This document shows positions 9,190 to 19,998 of a stretch of DNA of 64,000 nucleotides, piece by piece; the stretch's first letter is position 1; every line of letters begins with the position of its first letter. Location: contig AP025049.1 in assembly GCA_036186865.1 (NCBI GenBank), positions 31,835,885-31,899,884 on the forward strand, read 5' to 3'. This DNA is from Eustoma russellianum (lineage: Eukaryota; Streptophyta; Magnoliopsida; Gentianales; Gentianaceae). A program made the position numbers and the translations under genes. Under the pieces are notes generated by a model that saw only the letters and a program-made list of their open reading frames with translations, had not been told where the DNA came from and did no database searches.

Positions 9190-12100
9190 CTAGTATAATG
9201 GATCGATAAAGTGGGAGGAAATATAACACACCAAATACTGCTGCCTGTGTCTCTGCAATAAAAGATGTACATGGAGGTAGGCGAAACGAAATCGCTCCCA
9301 CACAAGTGCCTGAGTGATCACGTAAAATATCCCCCCTGCCGTATAATGCTTGCCCATCGCCGCATCTATATTTAATTTTAATCTGTCAGAAGGAGGAGTT
9401 CGCCAACGAACCACTTGCGGCCTTGGAGACCGAAGAGTGGGAACCCATGAAAGCTGTGGCATTATTCCAGCCGCAAGTTTAGAGCCATTTATTGTATTAG
9501 TCGACAGCGCAATGTCATAATGGATGGACGCCCGAATGGAGGACGGAGCAAATGAGGTCGACTCACTGTACACTAGTGACACATAAGTGAGCCATATGTT
9601 GGACACAATAATAGCTGGAACAACAAATTTTAAAACCCCAAAGAGGGAAGAAAATGTAGATCGATACCACCAAGACAACAGATATGGACGAAGTTGTAGT
9701 GACCGGGGGGACAAACAACGCAATTCAGATGCAAAGAAATTCCATATGGGACGAACAGCAGCGTAGAATAGAAAGACATGGTCCATCAAGGCCGAAGCTT
9801 GCTTACAAAAAGGGCATTGTGTTGGACGAGCGGTAGAGTACCTCCTAATATAGTCCTCAAAAGGCATAGCGGAATGGAATATCCTCCATAATAGTAGTTG
9901 AGTAACATGCGAATGATGTTTGAACCAAATGAACTTTGCAGAAATCAGCATTGGCTGGGGAGCCCGGCAAATATCACAAGCAGATCGTTGAGAGAATTCC
10001 CCCGAAGCCGAGGGTGTCCAACGGAGATATGAGTCCTGACCTTCAGTCTGAGCAAGGCAGGTAGCATGAATTCGACAGATAAGGTTCCAAACAGGTGAAT
10101 CCGGCAGCCGAGGACGATAATCCCCATGGTTTCCGTATTTTTGATGCATATATCTACTCCAAAGTGTATCATGTTGCTGATATGACCACCAAATGCGACA
10201 GTGATAAGCCTTTTGTAACATGCTGAGATCACAAAGCCCCAAACCACCTTCTTCAGTAGGCGTAGTGATAGTAGACCATGCAACCCAATGATATTGATGG
10301 CCCCAATAAAATGATGCCATTTTTCGTTCTATGATTCTGATTACTGACTTTGGTAAACCTCCTACTGCAAGAACATGTAACGGAATAGCCGAAATCTCCG
10401 AACGAAGTAAGACTAGGCGACCTGCTGAAGAAAGTAACCGAGAATTTCATCCTTGCAGACGGGCATCAATATGCTGTAGCAGGAAAGTACAGAATCTAGA
10501 ACGATTAATACCCTTATGTAAATAGGACATGGGGTATCGAAAGGGTAAACTCGTACACCGCATGCGTAATATAGTTTCAAATGATCGCCGTTGATGAGTC
10601 GATGTGCTGGTAGATGGAATAAGACTGCTCTTTTGAAAGTTGATTTTTTAACCAAAAGCCGTTTCGTACATAGACAAGAATGAATGAAATTGTCGTAAAT
10701 TGCGTAGTGTGCCACGCGAAAACACAAGTAGGTCATCCGCATAAGCTAAATGCGTGATAGTAAAAGGAACCCTGCCTAGGCGAAAAGGTTGCAACTCGCC
10801 AGAGGCAACCAATGATTTTAAGCCTCTGCTGAAACCCTCAGATGCAAGAATAAAGAGCAAAGGGGACAACGGGTCACCTTGTTTGACCCCTCTATAAGGC
10901 CGAAATGACACAGAGGGTTGGCCATTAATCAAGACTGCTAAAGTAGTGGCACGTAAATGATTAAGTATTATCTGATTGAAAAAATCGGAGAAGCCAAAAT
11001 GTCGTGAAAGCAATTCCAGATACTCACAACTTACTCTACCAAAACCCTTCATCATGTCAAGCTTCAAACACAATTGATAACCACCCTTATCAAGCATCTA
11101 AACCATCTCACCTGCCACCAAAACTTGCGTGGAAATATCTTGTCCGGGTAAAAATCCTTTGTGTTCTGGAGATATTAACTTGTGGAGCAGTTTACTCAAA
11201 GGGGTGGCAATGATTCGCGTACAAACTTTACTCAGAAAGTTGGTGAGACAGATAGGCCGAAAATCGCTAAATGTTTGCGGAGATGGTGTCTTGGGAATCA
11301 AAGTGATTAACGCACTAGCCATAACGGAGGGCTGTGGCACTCCAAGAAAAAAATTCCTCCACTGCTTTAACCATATCAGCATAAATAATTGGCCAACATG
11401 ATCGATAAAACTTACCATTAAAACCATCTGGTCCTGCTGCACTCTGGGGGTCTAAATGCCAGACCGCCTCCTTGACCTCCGCCTCCATTGGTAACTGCGT
11501 GAGCATGGCATTTTTGTCTGCCGAGATCAGACGAGGAATTTTTGAGAGAATTGCATCATGATTTTGAGTTGCCTCCTTAGCAAATAAAGAGGTGTAGAAA
11601 GAAACAGCCTCAGCCATGATGTCCATGGGCGAAGTACACTGGTCACCAGTAGAGGTGCGGATTTGCTGTATACGTAATTGTGAATGTCGCCCTTCGATAA
11701 TAGAGTGAAAATATCGTGTGTTGGCATCACCTTCCTTTGGCCATCTTACCCGCGCTTTTTGTTTCCAGAAATGTAGTTCATATTTGGATGCCCGAAGATA
11801 TTCAGCCTTGACTCGATGATATGCCTCTCGCGTCACATCATTGGGGTCAGCATCCTATAGGCCCTCAACACTAGTGAGATTAGCATCGGCTTGCATAAGG
11901 TTTGTAAAGATATTGCCAAAGATCTCTTTATTCCATCGCTGTATGTCTCCCTTCAGAGAAAATAATTTTGAATAAAAGCCATACATACCTCTAGTAGTGG
12001 GATACGACACCAAGCATTCTGCGTATAGGAGTGGAAATCCAGATGAAGTAACCATGAATCCAGAAAACAAAAAGATCGTCGATTTCCAGCCATGCTTAAT

Positions 12101-12780
12101 CGACACACGAACAATAAGGGTGTGTGATCTGAAGCAACTCTTGGAAGATGTGTCAGTTGCGTGTCCTCAAACGCATCTTGAAAAGAAGAATTGATAAATA
12201 ACCAATCCAACCTGCGACGAACACGGCCTAATCCCCGGCCATCAACCCAAGTAAACTTGGACCTGTGAAATTGTGGAGCCATAAGAGAGCATGATTCAAT
12301 ACAGTCATTGAAGTCTTGTAATGCTGCTATGGAGGGATGGGAATGACCACTATGACCTTCAAGAGCTCGAAAAGTATTGAAATCCCCTCTTACCATCCAT
12401 GGCAACGTGGAAGCCCTAGAGAAGTCACATGAGGATTGCCATAGAGAATGATGTAAAGATGATGTGTGCTTGGCATATACTACCGATAAGACAAAAGTTA
12501 ATTGTAGCGAACGAAAGAGCAAAGAGAAGTGAACCACTTGATCTTGATCCTGCGTAGCAAGCAAATGAAAGTCTGAATCACGCCAGAAAAACCAAATACT
12601 TTCCGACTGCAAAAAATAATAATGTGAAAAACCAAGGTCTAAACCAAATCTGTCAATGCGTGAAGGAGGATGCTTTGGTTCAATGAGTGCAATTAAATGT
12701 AAACGATGTTCACGTATCAAATGACGCAACCTAGGTAGAGAGGCACGCATGCCCCTGATATTCCATATTAGTGCATTCAT
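9190..12780 (-). pseudogene. LINE B ORF2: endonuclease, reverse transcriptase, zf-RVT, RNase H
   Basis: Start ATG at 12780 overlaps the ORF1 stop. The endonuclease (12780-11953) shows MNALIWNIRGM and LIALIEPKHPP at the N-terminus, VRGDFNTF in the middle and RVASDHTPLL near the end, all apurinic-endonuclease motifs. RT follows in three frames: KARVRWPKEGDANTRYFHS (near 11750), FRPICLTNFLSKVCTRIIA, RGVKQGDPLSPLLFIL and the catalytic YADDLLVF (near 10735). The last part (10320-9190) has the zinc-binding domain of LINE RTs (CPFCKQASALMDHVFLF) and an RNase H start with the first catalytic Asp in place (KLNIDAAMGK). Frameshifts near 11990, 11840, 11440, 10650 and 9350 break it. In the living family this protein nicks the target and reverse-transcribes the RNA there. 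Confidence 0.88.
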
Positions 12781-14042
12781 TGAGAAAGGATAGTATCACT
12801 TCCCTGAAAGACGTGCGAAGCACTACGTGTCAAAATAGTTGATGGCAGCAAAGGCGGTAGATCTTTCTTGGCATGATGTTTCTGACGAGGGACTACAGTT
12901 ATAAATTCGGCATCCTCTGCAGGTTCCTGCAATCGCGATATCAAGACCTCCACATCGGGTGATGGAGAGATTAGCTGCATGCGCCGAATTACGTCATGTG
13001 AGACATTTTGCAAATCGACAGTTGGGTCATTTGTCAGCAATTCAGTATCCGAAGAATGTCCCAAGTCACAATGATCAGAATTATTATGTAGAGGAGGTTC
13101 TGCAGTGTCATAAAATACTTCAGCCTGTAGGTCGTTGTCATAGGTAGGAGGCATGGCAGTAACAGTAGTTGGAGGATTAACAGCTGGGGGTGCAATCTGA
13201 TCCTGGGATGGTACCACAGGTGCAGGTATATCCGTTGCTGTATCTGCCACCTGTTTTTTCTTGATTGATGTCCATCGCTTGGCTGGTGGGCGAGGTGGTG
13301 GAGGCGGCGGCGGAGGTGGCACAGATGCAGAAGTTGTTGTGGGACATAATCTCGTTACATGTCCTAGTCGGCGACATGAGGTACAAAAGAGCGGAAGATC
13401 TTCGTAAACCACTGGTTGCAGAATAAATCTGTTCTTTGCCTGCAAATAAATTTTTTACGGTAATTCTTTGGAAACATCTACCTCAACACACACCCTAGCA
13501 ACATATGGCTGTAGTCCTTCGGTTGTAGCAATATCCAGCTTGATGGGAGAACCGATTGGACGGACAATTTCGAACAATGCTTCACGTCGATGCAGGTGAA
13601 TAGGGAGGCCTGGGAATGCAATCCATATCGGGACAATTGGGACGTCAGATGTGGGATCAAAATCCACAATCCATTTTGTGATGTGCATATGACAGCCAGA
13701 AATATGCCATGAACGTCAAGAAAAACAACGCAAGTAGTCCGATTCATTACAAAAATTCAAAAGAATATGTGTGTGATTGATAAGAGTGATCCGCAGATCA
13801 TGATGAAAGCCTATCTTCTCAAGAACTTCACGTATAACTTTCAAATGAGGGCGACCATACCAGAATGTGTCTACCAATGAATATCTAAATGGCGCAGCAA
13901 GGGCATCAATCTTGGAATCTAGAAATGATATCATAGGGATGCCTTTGTATCTCGAAACTGTTTTGGGCGAAATTGAGACGTTGTTTGATGATGATGACCC
14001 GGAGACCACCGCCGCAAAAGATGGCAGCGGAATCGTCATCAA
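12777..14042 (-). pseudogene. LINE B ORF1 (DUF4283 + CCHC zinc knuckle)
   Basis: ORF1 begins ATGATG at 14042. The N-terminal domain (14042-13455) is the DUF4283 type: ISPKTVSRYKGIPMISF, FWYGRPHLKVIREVLEKIGF, ITKWIVDFDPTSDVPIVPIW. A zinc knuckle of the LINE type follows, CTSCRRLGHVTRLC (near 13395-13350), then a long proline run (13325-13275) and an acidic C-terminal part with LGHSSDTE. One stop (near 13716) and a second (13455) break the N-terminal half. The stop TGA at 12777-12779 shares bases with the ORF2 ATG. ORF1 proteins of this kind bind the element RNA. Confidence 0.87.
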
Positions 14043-14159
14043 AGGAAGGATGAAAATAAATCGACTTGCGATAAATGACAGCGGGCGAAGGAGAGAGATA
14101 TACCTGAAAAAGTAGACGGATGCGGGGCGACGAAGACCAAGGGGAAAGCGCCGGCAGTG

Positions 14160-14173
14160 GCGGCTACCGCCGC
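14160..14173 (-). other. LINE B 5'-UTR GC-rich hairpin
   Basis: Perfect 5-bp stem GCGGC/GCCGC with a 4-nt loop, about 35 nt from the element's 5' boundary. Equivalent hairpins are at 24776, 25019 and 30849. Confidence 0.5.
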
Positions 14174-14208
14174 GATGACATCATCGATCGCCAGAGAGCG
14201 TTTGTTTT

Positions 14209-14244
14209 GTGTGTGTGTGTGTATATATATATATATGCACACAC
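14209..14244. repeat. Microsatellite 3: (TG)n(TA)n(CA)n
   Basis: A short (about 36 bp) TG-TA-CA array lying between the 5' end of LINE B and the truncated 5' end of LINE C. Confidence 0.9.
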
Positions 14245-14257
14245 AATTTTGCAGGAT

Positions 14258-14654
14258 CAGGCCGGTTTCTGTGTGGGAGCGATCTCATTTCGTCGGCCTC
14301 AAAGTGAACCTCTGATTGTGGAAATACAAGCAGCGGTGTTTGGCTTACTATATTTTTTACCATTATATCGATCACTTGTTCTGGAGTCAGATTGTGCACA
14401 GCTAGCAATGCAGATAGCGCAGCCTCGGATGGTTTTTTGAAATTTTCATCTTTTTTATTACGCTCATTAGTGCTTGGCCATCGGTTGGACTTTAATCATA
14501 TATATCTTGAAGCCAACATGGCCGCCCATTATCTTGCACAACATGAAATGTTGTACCATCGGACTCAAATTTTCTCGCACAGCTCTCTTCCTCCATTAGT
14601 ACGTAGTTCAGTTGCTCTGGATCTCTCTTCCGGATATGTGCTCCTCGGTTAAAC
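14258..14654 (+). pseudogene. LINE C ORF2 RNase H fragment
   Basis: Two overlapping frames: FCVGAISFRRPQSEPLIVEIQAA, containing the E of the catalytic tetrad, then LVLESDCAQLAMQI with the second Asp, and after a frameshift NHIYLEANMAAHYLAQHEML, the terminal helix with the usual N-x-x-A-H/D motif. The product ends near 14652 with a typical LDLSSGYVLL tail. It is too incomplete to function. Confidence 0.75.
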
Positions 14655-15015
14655 ATTCCTGGTCTTCTTTATGGATTGGCACTCATTAACTACTTCTGCC
14701 TGCATCATATGGCATGCATGAAGGCTTGGTATGCTTTGGTCTCCCTTTGCATTTCTATTATCGATATGTTTTATTTGTTTCTTTAACGTCGTATTCTTCT
14801 TTATCTGTGCATGGCCTACTCTTACAATTGGCTAGGATATGGTGGCTGTTTCGTGGAGTATCGCAAGGTTCTCTTCCCCGGATATGCATGTCACTCGAAG
14901 GACCACTTTGGACAACTTCTGCTTTAGATTTCCATTTTGTTTAATGATGTACTGTCTTGCATATCACCGTTCCAATAATATAAATATGTACGCTTTTTCC
15001 TTCACCATGGTTTAT

Positions 15016-15027
15016 CCACAAAGGTGG
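15016..15027 (+). other. LINE C 3'-UTR upstream mini-hairpin
   Basis: CCACAAAGGTGG: stem CCAC/GTGG as in the other copies. Confidence 0.45.
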
Positions 15028-15140
15028 TTTTACTTGGCAAGGTTTTAATGCAGCATATCATATATGATTGGCGGTCGATAATCATCACTTCTTTACATTT
15101 TCTCTTTTCTTACGATGACTCATTTATGTACTACGGTTTT

Positions 15141-15158
15141 CCTCCACCAAAAGTGAGG
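15141..15158 (+). other. LINE C 3'-terminal hairpin
   Basis: CCTCCACCAAAAGTGAGG: stem kept, three loop changes relative to copy B. Confidence 0.65.
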
Positions 15159-15186
15159 TTTTTCTAATAAAAGTTTCTTTTATAAA

Positions 15187-15223
15187 AATATATATATATA
15201 TAGGCACACACACACATATATAT
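15187..15223. repeat. Microsatellite 4: (TA)n(CA)n(TA)n
   Basis: About 37 bp. It lies between two LINE 3' ends that face each other (C plus, D minus). Confidence 0.9.
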
Positions 15224-15255
15224 TTTTTTAGCAGTAGAAGAGATATTTTATTATG

Positions 15256-15273
15256 CCTCACTTATGGAGGAGG
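15256..15273 (-). other. LINE D 3'-terminal hairpin
   Basis: Sense CCTCCTCCATAAGTGAGG: stem CCTC/GAGG kept, one loop change. Confidence 0.7.
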
Positions 15274-15383
15274 AAAACCATATTACAAAAATTGAGTAAA
15301 TGAATAATAATAGTACAATGAGCATATAATATCTAATCTCCAATCATATATGATACGCCGCATTAAAACCTTGCCAAGTAAAA

Positions 15384-15395
15384 CCACCCTTGTAG
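15384..15395 (-). other. LINE D 3'-UTR upstream mini-hairpin
   Basis: Sense CTACAAGGGTGG: the C-to-T change leaves a G-U wobble in the CCAC/GTGG stem. Confidence 0.4.
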
Positions 15396-15659
15396 ATAAA
15401 ACCTTGACGAAGGAAAAAACGTATATATTTATATGAGAGGAGTGAGACTTTGAATATGACATGAGAGTATGTGTGATGTTTGTTGAACGCAGTAGTTGAA
15501 TGTTGTAGATTGTGGGTTGGACCGTCCTGATGGGATATCTCCGCCAGCGTTGTTGCATCAATATGGCCATGCATAGAAACAAAAGCGAGTTAGTAGACAT
15601 AGTAATATGGTGAGGTGCGTGAAATGAACGAGCATGTGAGTTGCAGCACAAGGAAGAGT

Positions 15660-15800
15660 TTAACACATTACCCATGTTACCCATATCGAAAGATATGGGT
15701 AACTGGAAATTTGCAACTGGTAATTGTAATGCGGTGTAAAGAGACAGCATAGTGCAGAAAACAAAGCGTACCCATGTTGCCCATATCTTACGATATGGGC
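15660..15800 (-). repeat. Duplicated CCCATATC palindromic block in LINE D 3' UTR
   Basis: GTTACCCATATCGAAAGATATGGGTAAC (15676 onwards) and GTTGCCCATATCTTACGATATGGGCAAC (15774 onwards) are two hairpins of nearly the same sequence about 98 bp apart. Both keep the same 12-bp stem with a compensatory A-T to G-C exchange at the fourth pair (GTTA/TAAC to GTTG/CAAC). They lie just after the ORF2 stop in sense order. I do not see them in other copies. Confidence 0.6.
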
Positions 15801-15814
15801 AACTAATGCGAATG

Positions 15815-18800
15815 CTAGCCAAGTTTATTTCTAAGATGTGGCGTGTTCTCCGTTAGATAACATGCCCGAACCATTGATGGCAGAGATGCTACTGTGGGAA
15901 AAACCGTAAGCTTTTGCTGGAATTGGCCATATTGAGCTAGGAAATGCGCTGGCTGATTTGCTTCACGTGGAATGTATGTGACTTCAGCTGATGCCGACCT
16001 TAGTAGCTCTCGGAATATTGTCGCATGACCATCAATATTGTGTTGTACTGCTAAAACTACCCCATATGCATCTACTTCCACATCAATGGACCCCCATCGT
16101 GTTGCAAAATATAAGTAGCCAAGATATGCTGCTTGAAATTCTGCTGCAGCAGGTGTAGATAGCGGTAAATGAAACGAAATTGCCCCAATGAATGTACCAG
16201 AACTATCACACAAAATTGCTCCAGCAGCTGCAGAAAATCTCCCATGGGCTGCATATGTGTTTAACTTCAACCTACCAGACGGAGGTTGGAGCCATCGGAC
16301 AATGATGCATCTAGAAGGACGGAGCTTTGGAGATAAATCAAGATTAATTAAGGACTGGTATGAGACGGCAAACTTCTTCCCACTTTGTGCAGATGCCCAA
16401 TCATACAAGGCTCGTCGAATATTCTCAACCACTGTTGCCTTTCTCCAATGTTCATCACCATAGATTATAGATGCATATGATTTCCATATCTCCCATACAA
16501 TTATAGATGGAGCCACAATGCGAAATATACCTTTAAGTGTTTTGCCTTTGGTTGACATCCACCATTGGATTAAATTTTGTTGCAAACTTCTAACATTTGC
16601 TGAAGGACCATCCAAATGAGCCGCATACAGTTTCCACATCCCAGTGATGTCCGGGCAATGTAAGAATATATGATCCACTGTAATTTGTGAATTGAGACAG
16701 AAAGGACATTGCGTGGGGTGAATATACACAAACTTCTGTAGGTTTCAGGAACAGGAATTGCACCTTTATACAGACGCCACAGAAAAAAGCGGATGTGAGG
16801 AGGAATGTGCTTATGCCAAATGAATCTGTATGATATACGTGAGTTTCTTACGACACGAATTTGATCATAAGCAGTTCGAATGGTCTGGTGATCAAGATCC
16901 AGATTCTCATGACAGAATGTGTGTATGCGACATATACGTTTCCAAACTGGAGAATCTGAGATACGTATGTCATAAGAATTGCGATGAGCATATCGTGCAT
17001 GCATAAATTTACTCCATAGAGAGTTGTTCTCTTGATATCTCCACCATATTCTGCAGGAGTATGCTTTTTGTATATCATGTAAAGTTCTCAGACCTAGTCC
17101 ACCCTCTGATGTTGGCCCAAACAACTGAGTACTTGAAATCCATGCATAACCAGTCCTTGTATCCGTGCTCCCCCAGAAAAATTTGATCATTGTTATCGTT
17201 ATTGTGCGAATAATACTCTGTGGTAGTTGACATGCCGATAGTATGTGTAGCGGTATTGCAGCAAGAACACATCGGCCAGCTTGATTTAAGAACTTATTTT
17301 GCCACATTGCGAGTTTTGCCTAAATTGTGGAGAGAAGACTCGCAAAATGTGTAGCTCTTTTTCTTACCTCGATGTAACTGAACTCCTAAGTATTTGATTG
17401 GCATAGTGACTGCTGTCATGTGTAATGCCTGCTCCATCCGATTAATTTGTGTGCTAGAAAGGTAGGCGGGCAGAAGAAAATGACTTTTCTGAAAATTTAC
17501 TGCTTGGCCCAAAGCTGTCTGATACAGTTCCAGAAATTTCCTGAATTTTCTTAGATTTCTCAGCCCACCATTAAGAAACACCAATAGGTCATCAGCAAAA
17601 GCTAGATGGGTAACTGCTTGAGGTCTGCCTGCTGAAAAGGGAGTGATTATTCCTTGTTCTACCATATGGTTAATGCCCCGTGAAAACGCCTCAGATGCTA
17701 GGATGAATAGGATGGGTGACAAAGGGTCACCTTGCTTGACCCCCCTTGTTGGCTTGAAGAAGCCGGAAGGTATGCCGTTGATCAATATGGATATATACGT
17801 GCCTTTTAAATGATTGAAGATAAGCTGAGTAAATCTTTCTCCAAAGCCAAGTTTATGCAACAGTTTGGAAAGAAAGGTCCAATTAACCCTGTCAAACGCT
17901 TTCATCATGTCTAGTTTTATGATGACATTGGAGCCTCTAGATTTCATGTGCAACAAGTGTATCATCTCACGAGCCAGAAGAATCTGATCTGAGATATCTC
18001 TACCCTTCACAAACCCTGCCTGCTCAACTGTAATAATTTTCTGGAGAAGAGGTTGTAGACGCGTTGCAATAATACGGGTTGATAACTTGGATATAATGTT
18101 TTCTAGACTAATAGGCCGATAATCCGAAAATGAACGTGGGGACTGAGTCTTTGGCAGCAAGATGATTAAGGTGCTCCCCATTGCCTTTGGGATAGGAATG
18201 CCCAGAAAAAATTCTTGCATTGCTTTGTGTACATCCTCTCGGATTATATCCCAACTGCTGCGGAAGAAATATCCATTATATCCATCTGGACCCGGTGCAC
18301 TGTTTGGATCAAGTGACCAGACTGCTGCTTTCACCTCAGATTGTGATGGTAAGGCCAGGAGCATTTGGTTATCCGTTGAAGATATGAGATGTGGTATATG
18401 TTCAAGAATAGAAGTGTCATCCGAAATTGGCTCTGCTGTGAACAATTTTCTGTAATACTCAACGGCCGCATGTTGTATTCCAGCTTGTGTGTCAATGACC
18501 AACCCTGCCTCATCGCGTATTTGGTGAATTGTCTGACGGGAATGTCTGTCCTTTACTATATTGTGAAAAAACGCCGTGTTTGCATCCCCATCGACTATCC
18601 ATTTCTGTCGTGCTTTTTGAGCCCAATATAGGAGTTGCTTGTGTGCAGCGATCTTGTATTTCGCCTGAGTTTCATGATAATGCATGCGTGTCTCTGGTGT
18701 TGGATTTGCGTCATAAGTTTTTTCACACCAAGTTAGCTGCTGTTCCAAATGTGATACTTGGTCAAATATGTTACCAAAAACATTTCTATTCCATGTTTGA

Positions 18801-18922
18801 AGATCTTTCTTCAGATGTTGCAGTTTGTTGTATAATCCTCGCATGCCACCTATTGTGGGGTAAGACTCCTATGACGATTTCACAAAGATATGAAACTCTT
18901 TATGCTCTACCCACATGTTTTG
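15815..18922 (-). pseudogene. LINE D ORF2: RT, zf-RVT, RNase H
   Basis: The RT frame 18844-17294 is open for 516 codons, the longest intact stretch among the LINEs here: WIVDGDANTAFFHNIVKDRH, DYRPISLENIISKLSTRIIA, QAGFVKGRDISDQILL, MIKLD-type MMKAFDRVNW, RGVKQGDPLSPILFIL and catalytic FADDLLVF. Upstream the frame continues into FRFQNMWVEHKEFHIF, the endonuclease end, across one TAG. After a frameshift near 17300 come FFWGSTDTRTGYAWIS and zf-RVT (FIWHKHIPPHIRFFLWRL, CPFCLNSQITVDHIFLHC) and, after another near 16720, RNase H. The first RNase H Asp is replaced by Tyr (KLNTYAAHG), while the Glu and later Asp remain. Confidence 0.88.
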
Positions 18923-18975
18923 GAACCGGAAGGACTTAGGGCCACTGAATGATGTCTGTATTGAACGAAGGACTT

Positions 18976-18983
<8 letters not shown>

Positions 18984-19054
<71 letters not shown>

Positions 19055-19059
19055 TATAT
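18984..19059. repeat. Microsatellite 5: (CA)n(TA)n
   Basis: About 76 bp of (CA)n then (TA)n with one GCATATATG end, between the 5' end of LINE D and the 3' end of LINE E. Confidence 0.95.
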
Positions 19060-19093
19060 GTTTTTTTGAAAGCGAATATATTTTATTGAATAA

Positions 19094-19111
19094 CCTCATT
19101 TATGGCGGAGG
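19094..19111 (-). other. LINE E 3'-terminal hairpin
   Basis: Sense CCTCCGCCATAAATGAGG: stem kept, one loop change. Confidence 0.7.
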
Positions 19112-19998
19112 AAAGCCATATTACAAAAGAGTCAGTGTATGTAAAAAAATGAAAAAAAGAACTAATGATTGCAAACCTCCAATCATATATGATATGCCGC
19201 ATTAAAACCTTGCCAAGTAAAACCACCCTTGTGGATAAAACCTTGGCGAAGGAAAAAGCATACATATTTATATGATTAGAGCGATGGCCTAAAAAATTGA
19301 ATTGCCAAGAAATATATGTCAATGTATCTCCAGATGGCGTATTGCGTTGTGGACAATCATCTCGTAAATATGGCTGCATCAGCTTGTAAATTGGCGGAGT
19401 TGTGTTGAAGTCAAACCATTGCACCTCAGAACGAAGTAGACAAGAAAACATTAGCAACTCTGGATGAAGATAAGCGAGTACAGATATAATTTGAGCGCAC
19501 ATACCCATGCCGCCTCGATTCAAATAGAACCAAGGCGGCCTACTTAAAATGATGTGTTCCCAGAGACTTGATAACTCAGGACAATGTTTGTGGGATGGCC
19601 ATGATCGTTGTTGCAGATGCAGATGCTCCAGTTGCTAGTGCAACGCAAAGGCAGACCACAGAGATGGGAAGATAAACCACAAATAAAAGCATGACGATAA
19701 ACAAAATTCATATATGGAAATGATCAAGTAGAATGCCCAAGGGAGAGATCGATAACGCACCTGCGTTGCCTGTGAATTTTGACACAGGCAACCATAATAA
19801 TTTAACACCAACACCGTGTGAGACATCGTTAGCAACGAAACTGGGAAGCTGTAGATCCATGAGGATTGCTTCACGCACCTCACAGGGAAGCTCTTGTAAG
19901 GAGACATAACTGCGAACACATAGCGAAGAGAAGCCATGCCGCACTAAAACATGTGCTGGTGTGTTGGCTTACATGGACAATATTGCAATGTGACTTGA
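19112..19998 (-). other. LINE E 3' UTR
   Basis: About 0.9 kb between the ORF2 stop and the 3' hairpin. Only the terminal block (19180-19280) is conserved with the other copies; no gene is seen in the rest. Confidence 0.5.
19223..19234 (-). other. LINE E 3'-UTR upstream mini-hairpin
   Basis: Sense CCACAAGGGTGG, identical to copies B and F. Confidence 0.45.

Larger units (their letters stand above)
8368..14208 (-). mobile_element. LINE copy B (L1 type), near full length
   Basis: About 5.8 kb on the minus strand between two microsatellites. In sense order: 5' UTR with GC-rich hairpin (14160-14173), ORF1 (14042-12777), ORF2 (12780 to about 9190 and beyond), 3' UTR (about 9190-8420) and 3' hairpin (8394-8411) with AATAAA. 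No poly(A) tail is seen: after AATAAA come about 14 bases and then (TA)n. Several frameshifts in both ORFs make it inactive. The microsatellites on both sides hide any target-site duplication. Confidence 0.85.
14245..15186 (+). mobile_element. LINE copy C, 5'-truncated
   Basis: About 0.94 kb on the plus strand: RNase H C-terminal half, 3' UTR with the conserved block (near 14985-15070), 3' hairpin at 15141-15158, TAATAAAAG and then (TA)n. 5' truncation is typical of LINE insertion by target-primed reverse transcription. Confidence 0.8.
15224..18983 (-). mobile_element. LINE copy D, 5'-truncated
   Basis: About 3.8 kb on the minus strand. The 3' end has hairpin 15256-15273, CATAATAAAA and a short spacer before the microsatellite. 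The body carries ORF2 from the very end of the endonuclease through RT to RNase H; ORF1 and most of the endonuclease are missing. The 5' end meets a (CA)n array at 18984. A direct repeat GGACTTAGGG occurs at about 18938 and 18970, close to the truncated 5' end. Confidence 0.82.

Noticed and set aside
8966..9198. 73-codon plus-strand frame MAEDCGECNIASEE
   Set aside because: Lies antisense to the RNase H/3' UTR region of LINE B and has no support of its own.
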